DNA of 64,000 nt from Neoceratodus forsteri (Eukaryota > Chordata > Ceratodontiformes > Ceratodontidae), in contig JADMNL010000028.1 of assembly GCA_016271365.2 (NCBI GenBank), forward strand, positions 58,236,001-58,300,000. Direction: 5' to 3'. The notes under the pieces are model-generated. The model searched no databases, had not been told where the DNA came from, and saw nothing but the letters and a program-made list of their open reading frames with translations. The position numbers were made by a program, and so were the translations under genes. Below are positions 11,848 to 21,932 of the stretch, one piece after another. Every line of letters starts with the position of its first letter. The first letter of the stretch is position 1.

Positions 11848-12560
11848 ACCATGGCATGGTCCGAGCTCATTGTAGGGCTATGGGACACCCCACTAACACT
11901 GGTGTATAAATCTTTGGAGACAAAAATATAATCTAATCTTGACCATGAGTCATGAGGGGCAGAGTGGAAAGTGTACACCTTAGCTCCAGGATACACTGCC
12001 ATCCAGCCGACAACCAGTTCTAAATCTTGTAAGGCCATTGCCCATGTTTTACTGGACCTATTTAGCCTATGACCCTTACCCGAATAGTCCATGGCCCAAT
12101 CCATTACACAATTAAAGTCTCCCCCCAAAACTAGCCCCGGATTGTCCTCTATTAAGGAGGTCCAACAGCTGCTGGAAAACAAGGGTCGACATTTGTGCAG
12201 GGGCATATATATGCTAGCTAGAAGGCACTTTGATCTTTAGCTACCCCTAAAAGACGATCTCCCTCCTTATTATCCCTTACTACTTTAGTCACCTCTAGGG
12301 GAAGTTTTTGTGCAAGAGAATTGCTACTCCCCTCTTGTGGGATGAATACAAAGCTGCAAAACAGGTCCCACCCACCCCCACCAATTTCCCATGCTCCCTT
12401 GGCATTAGATGCATTTCTTGTAACAGCGCCACTTGCGCATTTCATTTTTTAAGAGTAGCCAGTATCTTAGAACGCTTAATGGGAGTATTAAACCCCCTCA
12501 CGTTCTAAGAACTGATTACACTGTCAACTTTCTTCTAGTTAAGCCGCCACCAGCACACTT
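11848..12560 (-). pseudogene. L1-B ORF2, apurinic-type endonuclease
   Basis: The minus strand holds the N-terminal endonuclease of ORF2 in broken frames: NVRGFNTPIKRSKIL near 12500, LLQEMHL (the catalytic Glu) near 12420, HKRGVAIL, then LVLGGDFNCV (catalytic Asp and Asn) and the C-terminal DYIFVSKDL and SSDHAMV (catalytic Asp and His) in 11781-12206. This domain nicks target DNA at TTAAAA-like sites. Catalytic residues are largely kept although the frame is not. Confidence 0.88.
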
Positions 12561-13455
12561 CTGAGTTATGCATTTCCCTGTTTGCCTTTCAGATTCAGGA
12601 CCCACACATTCCTACAGTGATATGTACAGATTTCAGAACAACAAAAAGATAATGTGACCATATATAAACAATGATAACTTTGAACTTGTGAATAAGTGGT
12701 TAAACTCACCCCAACAACATCACCCTCCCATCCCAAACCCACTCCCCTCTGTCAGGCAGAAACTCCCCAAAGCTGTGTACTCTCTTAGAACCAGTAGCCA
12801 CAGAGGCCATTCTGTTCCAAAGTCACATGCATACTCCCCCCCCCCCCCCAGCTAACCAACCATATTATTAAACAAAGCATTCGGACAACTTGTTACTGCT
12901 CCCGTCCCCCTACACAACTGTATGGGAGAGCACCCTTCCTAAATAGGGAGCTACACAATATTAATGAAGCAGCCTGCCACATGCCGAAGAGACATGCAGC
13001 ATATCAAAACATTGCAGCCCCGGTAGCCTAGGTTGCGCCCCTTCCCCCACACGTTATAGCTCTCCTTAATGCAGCTGTCATGTTAAATTAACCATGTATG
13101 TACCCGACTAAACATTTGCTCAGAGACTCCCCTTTCTTTTAGGCTTATGTAGCCACATGGAGAAAACATGATCTATTGTAACTGTAAACAGAATATAATT
13201 AGTCCAGGTCTCTCTTGTTCTGAAAGAGTCCAGAGAACTCTCTTCCTCAGCCAAATCGTGGAGCACACTCAATTCCAGAAATTAATTTTTTATGCAGTAG
13301 GCCGAGGTCCACCCCTATGCGAGGTGATCAGCTCGTGAGAAGTTGGTAGGCTGCAGCCCACCCAGGGCCGCCCAGGTAGGGTCACAGCACAGGGCCTCAC
13401 AGGAAAAAAACAGTACCTGTAAAGGTAGATTCTATAGGATTCGCTTCAGGACAGT
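12561..13455. other. L1-B inter-ORF stretch
   Basis: About 900 bp separates ORF1 and ORF2 of L1-B. L1 inter-ORF spacers are normally tens of bp to a few hundred. I see no ORF, only a C homopolymer (12836-12850) and AT-rich DNA. It may be a family-specific spacer or hold an unrecognised insertion. Confidence 0.45.
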
Positions 13456-13459
13456 CACT

Positions 13460-14310
13460 TCACTGAGTTTTTCTTGTCACATGTTGCAATGAAGTCCTTA
13501 AGTTTATCTGGTTCCCAAAAAGAAAAGCTTGCCCCTTCTGATCGCATTTGCACTGTAGCTGGATATGACATGTACAATTTGATGCCCCGATCCTCAGCAT
13601 ATTCATGGTAGTGTTTAACGCTTGCCGTTTCTTCTGCATCTGCTGCGATAAATCTTGGTGTAGTGTAAGTTTAACCCCTTCAAAGATTAGCTCCTTCTTC
13701 GCCCTATAGGCCGCCATGACGTATTGCCTATCTTTGATGCTATGGAGGGAAAGATGAGCTGCCTTGGCGGTTGATCCTCTGGTAGTCATGCTGCCAGCAC
13801 TCTGTGGGTGTGCTCTAACTTCAGGTGCCCTTTTTTAACATTCATATCAAGCAATTTGGGCAGAATTATTTCACAAAATTCAAGGGCACTTCTGCCTTCC
13901 TTGCCCTCCGGTAGCCCACGCAGCCTCAAGTTACTACACCTGTTGTTTTCCTGATAGTCTACCACATCTCGGAGATTTTCAAGTTCTCATTCCAGTGCTG
14001 CTATTTTATTGGGGACTTGTTGTGTGGCAGCTTCCAAAGTTGAAATCTGCTGTTCAACTTCTGAGAGCCGACCTGAATGGGCGCCCAACTCAGAGGTGAG
14101 TGTGCTTATCTTCTCGAATGTGTCCAGGCGTGGGCCCAGGCCCTGTAGCACTTGCTTTCCTACTGCTCGGCTTAGGATCGCGATCTCGGAGGCCGAAAGC
14201 AAGATAATCCCCAGCCCACCACCGCCCAACGTCTCACTTGGGCCCGATTTTTTATTTGCCGATTTCGAGGCATTCCGGGTTGTTTTACCTGCAATCAGGT
14301 ATTCATCCAT
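13460..14310 (-). pseudogene. L1-B ORF1 protein
   Basis: ORF1 starts at 14310 with MDEYLIAGKTTRN and runs 107 codons, including a coiled coil (ISTLTSELGAHSGRLSEVEQ, about residues 67-105). The RRM lies in the frame-disrupted stretch 13800-13986, and the C-terminal domain is at 13460-13789 with KAAHLSLHSIKDRQYVMAAY and LTLHQDLSQQMQKKRQALN. This is the standard L1 ORF1 architecture for an RNA-binding chaperone. A 130-bp leader precedes the start. Confidence 0.85.
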
Positions 14311-14443
14311 CTTCAGCGAGATCTCAGCTGTTGTTTCGTCAGGTTCTGATGTCCGAATACTTTATTTATAAGCAAAATTTTAACTTTAATGGCGGAGGTA
14401 AGGAGGATTGCGTCCTCTCTAGTCAGTGCTCGGTAGCGCCCTC

Positions 14444-14459
14444 CACTTGATAGTTTTCT
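14444..14459. repeat. Target-site duplication of L1-B, right copy
   Basis: Exact second copy of CACTTGATAGTTTTCT, directly beyond the L1-B 5' end. Confidence 0.92.
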
Positions 14460-14689
14460 AAAGGTAGTGCAACTAGTTGTTATAGTAGACTACCACATTT
14501 CACAGACTATAAATCCCATACATTGTATTAAAATAGGACCAGGTAAACCAAAGCCACTATATGGCTGGGTGCTGTACGGACCTCTCACCATCCATAAAAA
14601 TAAAAGGAGTAAAAAAAACAAAAAACAACACTGATATATATATATAACATCAATATAAATCATAATCCAGCACTCAGACATAGAAAAAG

Positions 14690-14990
14690 ATGTCATACGG
14701 CATTTCGGATGAGACGTTAAACCGAGGTCCCATCTGCCTGGATTGGTGGTAGTTCAGGTGGATGTTAAAGATCCCATGGCACTTACCGAAAAACAGTAGG
14801 GGAATTTCCCCGGTGTCCTGGCCAAATTTCCCTCATTCAATAAAAATACCACCAACAGCTTAATCTGGTTCAAGATCAGTTGGCATTCATCTGTATCCCC
14901 CTCCCCCGGGTCGTGCCTGAAAATAGGCAGAATTTGTCTAGTGCACTTACCCGGTCAACAAAAGCTAAATAAATAAAATAATGTGCCATC
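14690..14990 (+). mobile_element. SINE-like repeat with LINE-type 3' tail
   Basis: A plus-strand block holds a conserved-looking central domain (ATGAGACGTTAAACCGAGG, then GATGTTAAAGATCCCATGG and CCCCGGTGTCCTGGCCAAA) that I recall from interspersed repeats of fishes and amphibians; I do not assert a family name. Its 3' end (GTGCCTGAAA...TTACCCGG...AACAAAAGCTAAATAAATAA) matches the 3' end of the LINE fragment at 43900-43975. That suggests it was mobilised by that LINE. No polymerase III promoter boxes were identified at the left end, which may be truncated. Confidence 0.65.
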
Positions 14991-16865
14991 GCTAATACTG
15001 AACTAATCAAAGGAAAAAACAAGGATGCCGTGGCATAAAGAAACGTCTCTGCTATTTAAAAAAAATGGTTTGATTAAGTTTGGAGCTGTGCCAACAACAT
15101 TTCCAGTTAGCGGATCAATGTACAGCAGCAGTACAAATCGGTGTTGATTTACAAAGACATGTATACCAATTCATCAACTGCCAAAAATCGCACTAGAAAC
15201 AACTACAACTTTACATGTTTATCAGTTATACCCTGCATTTACTTTGAGCCTGCACAAACTCCGCACAGCAGGCTCAAACAGGGACGTCATACAGAATTCA
15301 AACTTTGTCAAGCAGATCTCGAGCACAAAAAGAATTTTCATTATCGGAGTGTCAACAGGTTTACTGGTCACAAAAATATCTACAAGAGACATATTAAATT
15401 GAAAAAAAGTTATGTTTAGTAAGTATTAAGCAACACTAAGCCAAAGAAACTCCACATTAGCATTTCCTGACCCTTTTAAATGAGAGATTCTTGGGGTTGG
15501 AACCGCAAAATCTTTTATTCTCTGGTTCCAGGGAACCAATCGGAGAATGCTGCAAAAATAACACAGATACAAATAACCTATCTTGTTAACACAAATAGTG
15601 AGAACTAAACAAAAATAATAACAGGAGGTTTTACAAAAAAAAAACAAATGAAGGATTTAGCCAATGGACTGGGAGAGGACTGTGAGAACACTGTTCTCTT
15701 CAGCGAACGCAAGTCTGATGTTAGAACACTACAGAAAGTAACAGTTCACAGCAACATCTGAATTGAGTTCTGATTCCACAGCACCATTCTAAACTCCAAG
15801 GCAACATCTCAGAGTGGAGATGATGCATTTGTTTTTGTATGACATCACTACTGGACTCAAGTTGTTAGATCAAACTCTTCATTCTTTGAAGAATCTAGAG
15901 TACACAGACTCAAAACTTGGGCAAATTATTTAGCTTTCTATAAATCAGATGCTCCAGTGTAAATATGGTAACAAGCATATATTTTATAGTGCTGTGTTTT
16001 GCTATAGAAAGCAAACACGTGCTTTGTATTTCTCATTACAGTCTACCAACAAATTTTGCAGTTATGACATTATAATGCAACATAATGTATCTGGATTCAA
16101 ATTCAAGAGTGATAACAGCAAAATGTTAATCAAATCCATAATCTGTTAACTGCCTCACAAAGACAGTAATCCGTTCTCCCAGTGAACTCAGGGCCACATA
16201 GTCAATTTCAAAGCTACTGTATATTCTAGTGAACTAGTGCTCAAATGCAGGCTTGTAGGACTGGTGCTTTGGGGTTCTATATCCTGGAGTTCCTCTTCAA
16301 CTGAATGGAGGGCTTCAGCCCCCGCCGACCAACATGAAAATTATTTTCCTCATAGTAATGTTTCTTCTAGAGGGTGTATTCGTGGGATATACAAACTGCA
16401 GTATCTCAGCCTTCAGTATTGCCCCTGGGATAAAACTTTACAATGACAAAGCTCGAACTCTGCAGTGTGGTCACTCCCCAAATTTTTACGACACACTTAC
16501 AGCTGAAGACCAGAAGAGAGAATTGACCATTCAGCTCACATGTTATGTAGTCTTACCAAATGTAAATGCAATAAAAGAATTATAACCACTATATGATAAA
16601 TTGTAAAAACTGCAAAGTTTGAAACTGTAACAATGCTCAAGTAGAATTTAAAAAAAAATTTGATCTGACATAGTTCTGGAGAACCACTTTATACAGAGGT
16701 TCATGAAAGAGAGGACAGGAGGGTTTGTATGCCTTACTAATTCACCCTCTAAAAGAAACATCATGACTACGGAGATTATTTTTTTCTTCTAAACTGAGAT
16801 ATCAGTGATGTCATATAAATTTCAGACTTCAAGTAGTATCTTGGGAGACAGGATCTAGAAGCTAT
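14991..16865. other. AT-rich DNA without recognised genes
   Basis: No gene is supported. Short open frames are chance. It contains one interspersed repeat (16355-16490) shared in inverted orientation with 45205-45340. Confidence 0.5.
16355..16490 (+). repeat. Interspersed repeat, copy 1
   Basis: About 130 bp aligns by eye to the reverse complement of 45205-45340, with shared words such as GTATCTCAGCC, AACTTTA and CTCTGCA...TGGTCAC. The pair is diverged. No coding or SINE promoter features are seen. Confidence 0.55.
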
Positions 16866-17219
16866 TTAGGAAAAAGGTTCTAAAGCACAGGGCATCCCTT
16901 CTTGTCTGGATGTCCAGACAGCACTGGGAAGTGAAGGTGTGTACTGTGGGCCAAATAGCTGCCTTACACACTTCCAGCAGAGGTAGACCCTTAATGCTGC
17001 CACAGCTGAAGATGTAGCTCTGGTGCAGTATGCACTCAAACCATTAGATGGCTCCATGCCAGACTTCTAGTAGAACTGTATACAAGAGACAATCCAAAAA
17101 GAAACGGTCTTTCTAGTTGTTGATTTACTTTTTCCTACCTCATCATAACTGACGAACTTATGTGTTGTCAGTTCTGGATTTTGCTGTTCACTGCATGTAG
17201 AAACTCAAAGCCCTCTTCT
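16866..17219 (-). pseudogene. DIRS-B tyrosine recombinase, C-terminal part
   Basis: The minus strand between 17057 and 16866 encodes, across a frameshift, the recombinase end: a degraded AYCTRAT-like region where intact copies have AHSTRGT, then a PTVHTF-like and LDIQTRRDA-like stretch. The region to 17219 matches 19400-19600 of DIRS-C. It is beyond repair by simple inspection and is listed only to establish the layout. Confidence 0.65.
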
Positions 17220-17627
17220 CTGGGAGTACACCTGCCAGGAACCATACAACACACGGTGAGGGCATTGGCGGGACAAGCGTGGGAGCATGCACAGCTGCAC
17301 GCTTGCCATCACTGCACGGACGTGCCTCCACGGAACCATAAGAAGGAAAATTTCTCTGAGCAGGCAGAAGGATGACACAAAGACTGCAGCCCACTCATCA
17401 CTGCTGAAATGATTCCAGTGTAAGCCTCGGCCAGGCTCCCACGTGATGCTGGTCTCTCCTTCCAGGCATTCCCTTCATGTCCTCCAGGACCGGGCAGCTG
17501 AGGGATTGCTGGAAGGGAAGGTTTGTGGGGTTGTGGAGAAATATGGGGTACATACCCACCTTGGGCTGGAGAGTGAGAATCAGAATTTGAAAAAAAACAA
17601 ATAAACAAAAAAAAAAAACAAGTTTAG
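17220..17627 (+). mobile_element. Poly(A)-tailed retroposed segment, family unknown
   Basis: About 400 bp replace roughly 310 bp of the DIRS-B recombinase. The segment ends with an A-rich tail (17588-17622) on the plus strand and is more GC-rich than its surroundings. No ORF, SINE box or known LINE peptide is evident. The flanking DIRS sequence is missing a corresponding piece, so the insertion may have been accompanied by a deletion. A processed RNA copy is one possibility. Confidence 0.5.
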
Positions 17628-18639
17628 ATCCCATGAAGATACTGGTTCCCTCACAGGTGGATACAAGTGATTCAAATGCCTGAACAATCTCTTAAACACT
17701 GACTGTGCTGCAAATTATTTTTCTTTGCCTATTTTCTGAAACCTTCATCGGTCATAGTAGGTTTTAGACCCTGGGACTGTAAATGTAGTAAATAATCCAA
17801 AACCAGTGATAAGTCCACAGCTATTGCAGTGATATGGTGAGAGTTACACCAAATACAGAATATTTTCCAGTTGGACATGCACATTTTCCTGGCTGCAGAC
17901 TTTCTAACAACTTTGAAAACTAGAGTACTCAATCTCTTCAAGAACCATGCTCATAAATGAAGTGTTATAAAATCTGAGTAAATCATCCTGCCCAGACAGT
18001 GTCATCAGGAGACTCTGTCTCAATCGTAGATCTACTGGCATCCTCTAAGAGTGAGTACTAGGGTTACTTTGTCCAGCCTGGTGATATCAGGATCATTGTT
18101 GCCAACTCCCTTCTCAGTTTCAACAAAATCTTGTGAATTAATGGAAATAGAAGGGAACACATAAAGGAACTTGTTCCTCCATGGGAGAGGTTAGCGCATC
18201 TCATGGAACTACCTGGGGCAGCTGCAAGGTAAGGGTGCTAGCTGCAAACTCGAGCAGACTTGATAGATCATGTGGCCTGTTTCTCCTGGCAAATTCGTAT
18301 GTTCGTACCTCCCCCAAAGGTGGTCTCCAACTCAACTGGGGCCGTTTTCTGTTCCTCAAAGAGACAAATAAACCCACCTCTGATACACCCCATCTCTGGA
18401 ACACTGAATTCGGCACTTCCTGGTTCAGAGACCATTTGTAGGTAACATGGGGCCAACTTGTTGAATAAGTCTGCCAGTACATTCTTCTTCCCTGCTAGGT
18501 GTACTGCAGATAGGCTTACATTCAGTGCTTACACCAGGCTCCATGCTGTCATCGACTCTGTACAGAGCTTTAATGATCTGAAGCCTTGCTGTTTGATTAC
18601 GTAATACATAGAGGATAATGGATGGGCAACAGTGAACAA
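17628..18639 (-). pseudogene. DIRS-B RNase H end and recombinase N-terminus
   Basis: Reading down the minus strand: RNase H remnants (18529-18639, MYYVIKQQGFRSLKLCTES), then NVLADL-like and a WGVSEVGLF-like stretch (18201-18482), a linker, and the recombinase N-terminal domain at 17729-17941 (VVRKSAARKMCMSNWKIFCI) that matches the SAM-like DNA-binding domain of the other copies. DIRS-C interrupts the RNase H upstream of MYYV. Confidence 0.75.
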
Positions 18640-18642
18640 TAA

Positions 18643-18860
18643 GAAAAAATTACTCACCTTAGTAATTATGTTTCTTCTAATGGAGTCTTGCTGTATTCTA
18701 ACTATTGCAGTTAGCTCCAGCACTTGAACTGCCCCGGAGAGAGAAGGGTTAAAATTCTATGCAAGGCATAGAACGTTGAGCTCGAGCTCAGTTGAAAACT
18801 CTGTCTGCAGCACTTTGAAACCTAACCATCAGATTCTTATGACCTAAAACTCACTGACTT
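18643..18860 (+). repeat. DIRS-C inverted terminal repeat, left (YR-proximal)
   Basis: Matches 29945-30139 in inverted orientation through the shared block containing AGCACTTGAACTGCCCCGG, ATTCTATGCAAGGCATAGAA and GAGCTCGAGCTC. The outer ~35 bp are specific to this end and hold the small inverted repeat ATTACT-CACCTT-AGTAAT at 18649-18666. Confidence 0.9.
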
Positions 18861-19087
18861 TAAGAATGTGGAAATTGTAAAATTTCAACTAGCAACAGAA
18901 GTTTTTGATTCTTAAAGACTCAAGTAAGGAAACCAAAAACCAGGTACTAAAGCATAAAATTCTTAACTAATCAAACACAAAGCACCCAAACAACAGAAAG
19001 TGGGCTGAATACAACCCTGGGGTGCAACACTGCACCTGCCCACCCACTTCCCAAAAACAGGTTATGAGAGGGGAGGCGGGGAGGGAA

Positions 19088-19189
19088 GTCAGAATACAGC
19101 AAGACTCCATTAGAAGAAACATAATTACTAAGGTGAGTAATTTTTTCTTCAAACAACATGAAGTCTTGCTGTATTCTGACTATTGCAGA
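19088..19189. repeat. DIRS-C internal complementary region
   Basis: The left half (to about 19149) is the reverse complement of the left terminus. The right half (from about 19150) is the reverse complement of the right terminus. The two meet at TTC (GAA on the other strand). This is the sequence predicted for the junction of the circular replication intermediate in DIRS elements and is diagnostic of the superfamily. Confidence 0.9.
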
Positions 19190-19280
19190 CAACCAAGCAG
19201 TACCTCCAAGGAGGAGGAGGGACAGAACCTACTTTGGGAATAGACTCTGAAGTACTGCTGTGCCAAACCTAGCATCACTC

Positions 19281-20260
19281 CTAGCCTGGATATCCAGAGA
19301 GTAATGCTTGGTTGAAGGTATGAACTGTTTTCCAGGTGGCTGTTTGACAAATTTCTAACAAAGGAATATCCCTGGCAGCAGCCAGAGATGCAGCTGTACC
19401 TCTAGTGGAATGAGCCCTTAGGCCTGAGGGTGGAATTTTTCCCAGTTTCTCATAGCAGAACTGGATACAGGACACAATCCATCTGGCAATAGTTCTCTTG
19501 GTTGCAGGTTTGCCCTTACCTACTTCCCCATAAGTGAGGAACAACTGGAGGGAATCAAACCTGTGACCCTTTGTAAGTTCTATGTAGTAACTAAGGGCTC
19601 TTTTAACATCCAAACTGTGCAACCTCCGCTCTCCTGAGGAAGTATGATCAGTGAAGAACACAGGAAGAGACAGACTGATTTAAATGAAAATCAGAAACCA
19701 CTTTGGGTAAAAACCTTCTATTGTTTCTAAGGACCACCTTATCTCTATGGAATGAAATGAAGTCAAGTTCAACTGACAGGGCTTGCAATTCACTGATACG
19801 TCTGGCAGAAGTAACAGCAACCAAAAACACAGTTTTCCAAGTCAAGTACTTGAGCTCTGCTGAGGACACGGTATCAAAATGGGGTTGCATAAGCTGAGCA
19901 ATGCAAACATTCAAATCCCAGGCAGGAACAGGATCCCTAAAGGACTGGTATGAAGCAATCCTTTGAAAAATTTACAGAATACAGGGTGAGATGAAAGAGA
20001 GGAAGTCTTCCACACTGACAAGAAAGCAGAAACAGCTGACAAATGTACTTTGAGAGTAGCTGGTCTGAGGCCTAGGCCATTAAGATGAACCATATAATCC
20101 AGAACTGTAGACAATTCATCAGTGTCTGGAGAGATACGCTTTTTGGAACACCAAATGCTGAATCTTTTCCATTTGGAGTTGCAAGTTTTTCTGGTGGCAG
20201 GCTTTCGAGAAGCTTTGAGAATGTCCAGAACCCCTTGGGACAGATGCAAATCTGCATACT
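19281..20260 (-). pseudogene. DIRS-C tyrosine recombinase
   Basis: The N-terminal SAM-like domain (19911-20249, RKPATRKTCNSKWKRFSIWC) is followed by SVEL...SARRISELQALSVE (19648-19914, catalytic Arg in ARR) and the C-terminal catalytic part (19281-19661) with SLDVKRALSYYIELTKGHRF, GLRAHSTRGTAASLA (HxxR box) and ATWKTVHTF. Just before the nucleophile the frame is shifted: the ORF reads FNQALLSGYPG, but one base out the same DNA encodes an HYSLD stretch like the other copies. So the catalytic tyrosine codon survives out of frame. A further frameshift lies near 19912. Confidence 0.9.
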
Positions 20261-21421
20261 CTAACTCTTCAAAAGAGCCATGTATTGAGATTGAGAGACT
20301 GAAGATTGGGGTACCAAATCCTCCCCTGAGAGGAGGTTAACAGGTTATAATTCCTGGGAAGAGACAGGGGAAGATGGACTGCTACAGACAGCAATGGGGG
20401 TACCAAGGCTGCCTGGCCCAGTCTGGAGCAATCAGAATCACTTTGCAAAGCTGTGACCTTACCTTGACTAGAACCTTGAACAGTAGAGGAAAGGGAGGAA
20501 AGGCATATAGAAATTTCCCTTCCCAGTTCAAAATCAGAGCATCCAGAGGGACTGAGCCCAAGACTGGGGGTCTGCAACAAAACAGAGGAAGTTAGTGATT
20601 GTCTGGGGCTGCAAAGAGATCTATCTCTGGAGCGTCCCACCTTGAAAAAATCACTTTAAACACCAGAGGGTCCAGGGACCATTCGTGATGGCCCAGGGAA
20701 ATCCAGCTCAATGCATCTGCTAGCACATTGTCCTTTCCTAGAAGGTGGACTACTACCAGAGAGGTCTATAGGGAATAAGCCAGGGACCATATTTTCATGG
20801 CTTCCGTGCACAAGGCCGTAGACAGAGTGCCTCCCCACTTGTTGATATACCACATGGTGGTGGTGTTGTCTGTCCTGACCTGAACCAACTTGTTCTGTAC
20901 TGACTGAGAAAAACTTTGCAGGGCCAGAAACACTGCCCTGAGCTCCAGAAGGTTGATATGAAGAAGGGATTCCTGAGGGGACCACAGTCCCTGGGCTGTG
21001 AGAGCCCCCAGATGGGCTCCCCACCCCAAGAGGGAAGCGTCTGTGGTAAGGACCACAGAGTGAATCTGAGTGATGAATGAACTCCCTGCCTCAGACAGTT
21101 CAGATTCTGCCACCGTTGAAGGGCCTGGATAAGGGTCTGAGTAACCAGGACTAGTTTGGTAAGAGGATCTTTCCTTTGGGACCAAAAAGCCCTCAGATGG
21201 AACTGAATGTCCCTCAGCTGAAACCTGGCCCCTTGGACCACTGCTGTGGAAGCTGCCATGTGGCCCAAAAGCTGAAGAAAATGCCTTGCTGGTCGAGAGA
21301 CCAGAAGCAGGAAGGAGGAGGCCAGCTGTGAGATGGCTGTTGCCCTTTCCAGAGGAAGGAAAGCTCTTGCTTTGACCGTGTCCAGCTCTGCTCCTACAAA
21401 AGTAAGAAGCTATACAGGCTC
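20261..21421 (-). pseudogene. DIRS-C RT connection and RNase H
   Basis: Minus-strand frames encode FVGAELDT-like and RHFLQLLGHMAA segments near 21250-21400, then the RNase H with VLTTDASLLGWGAHLG (first Asp, within 20766-21485), LHINLLELRAVFLAL (Glu), VQVRTDNTTTMWYINKWGGT (Asp) and NVLADALS-like remains (20700). The stretch 20269-20640 corresponds to the proline-rich linker before the recombinase. RNase H removes template RNA during reverse transcription. DIRS-D splits this part from the RT at 27266. Confidence 0.88.
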
Positions 21422-21424
21422 GAC

Positions 21425-21660
21425 AAAGGAAAATTACGTACCTACCGTAATTCTTGATCTTCTTGGATGAGTCTCCACCACTCATTCACACTAGTGGGAT
21501 TAACGCCGGAGGCACTAAGACCCATCGGGAGCAAACTTTTTGCTGGAAGGTCGGCGCGAGAGACGGTGCCGCGAGACACGGCGCCGCGAGCAGCGGCTCG
21601 AGCGGTAATGACCATCTCGGCAACGACCCTCCAACCGCCTCAGTACCTTTTTTACCAAGG
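21425..21660 (+). repeat. DIRS-D inverted terminal repeat, left (YR-proximal)
   Basis: Inverted match to 27065-27265 including CACTCATTCACACTAGTGGG, GGAGCAAACTTTTTGCTGG and AACGACCCTCCAACCGCCTC. The outer part carries the inverted repeat AATTACG-TACCTAC-CGTAATT (21432-21452). Confidence 0.9.
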
Positions 21661-21828
21661 AGGTGCAGCGCAACTAACGTAAAGAGTAAACCTAACATTA
21701 AAAAACGGACATAAGATAGTCCGTATGACCCGTGTAAGAAGGGTCAGCAAAGAAGTCCTCACGCCTCAAAGATTTGAGGAGTGAAGACCAATACAGCGGT
21801 GAGCTCGGGATGGAGGGTGGGTAGAATG

Positions 21829-21932
21829 AGTGTGGAGACTCGTCCAAGAAGATCAAGAATTACGGTAGGTACGTAATTTTCCTATCTTCCTGGACATAAG
21901 TCTCCACCACTCATTCACACTAGTGGGAGAGT
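21829..21932. repeat. DIRS-D internal complementary region
   Basis: The left half is the reverse complement of the element's left end (21425 inward). The right half (TATCTTCCTGGACATAAGTC and on) is the reverse complement of its right end (27265 inward). It overlaps the 3' end of the recombinase frame, as in other DIRS elements. Confidence 0.92.

Larger units (their letters stand above)
6701..14443 (-). mobile_element. L1-type LINE B, near full length
   Basis: A minus-strand L1 is bounded by an exact 16-bp target duplication. Reading from the right: ~130-bp leader, ORF1 (14310 to about 13460), an unusually long ~900-bp inter-ORF stretch, ORF2 with apurinic endonuclease (12560-11848), linker and RT (10200-8629), C-terminal domain (8474-7160), and a 3' UTR ending in an A-rich tail at 6701. 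An L2-type LINE (10201-11847) is inserted in ORF2. Without it the element is about 6.1 kb, the usual L1 size. The whole coding capacity is eroded by frameshifts and stops. Confidence 0.93.

Noticed and set aside
16334..16585. Short secreted-protein-like frame (MKIIFLIVMFLLEGVFV)
   Set aside because: The hydrophobic start looks like a signal peptide, but the frame overlaps a diverged interspersed repeat shared with 45205-45340 and has no further domain.
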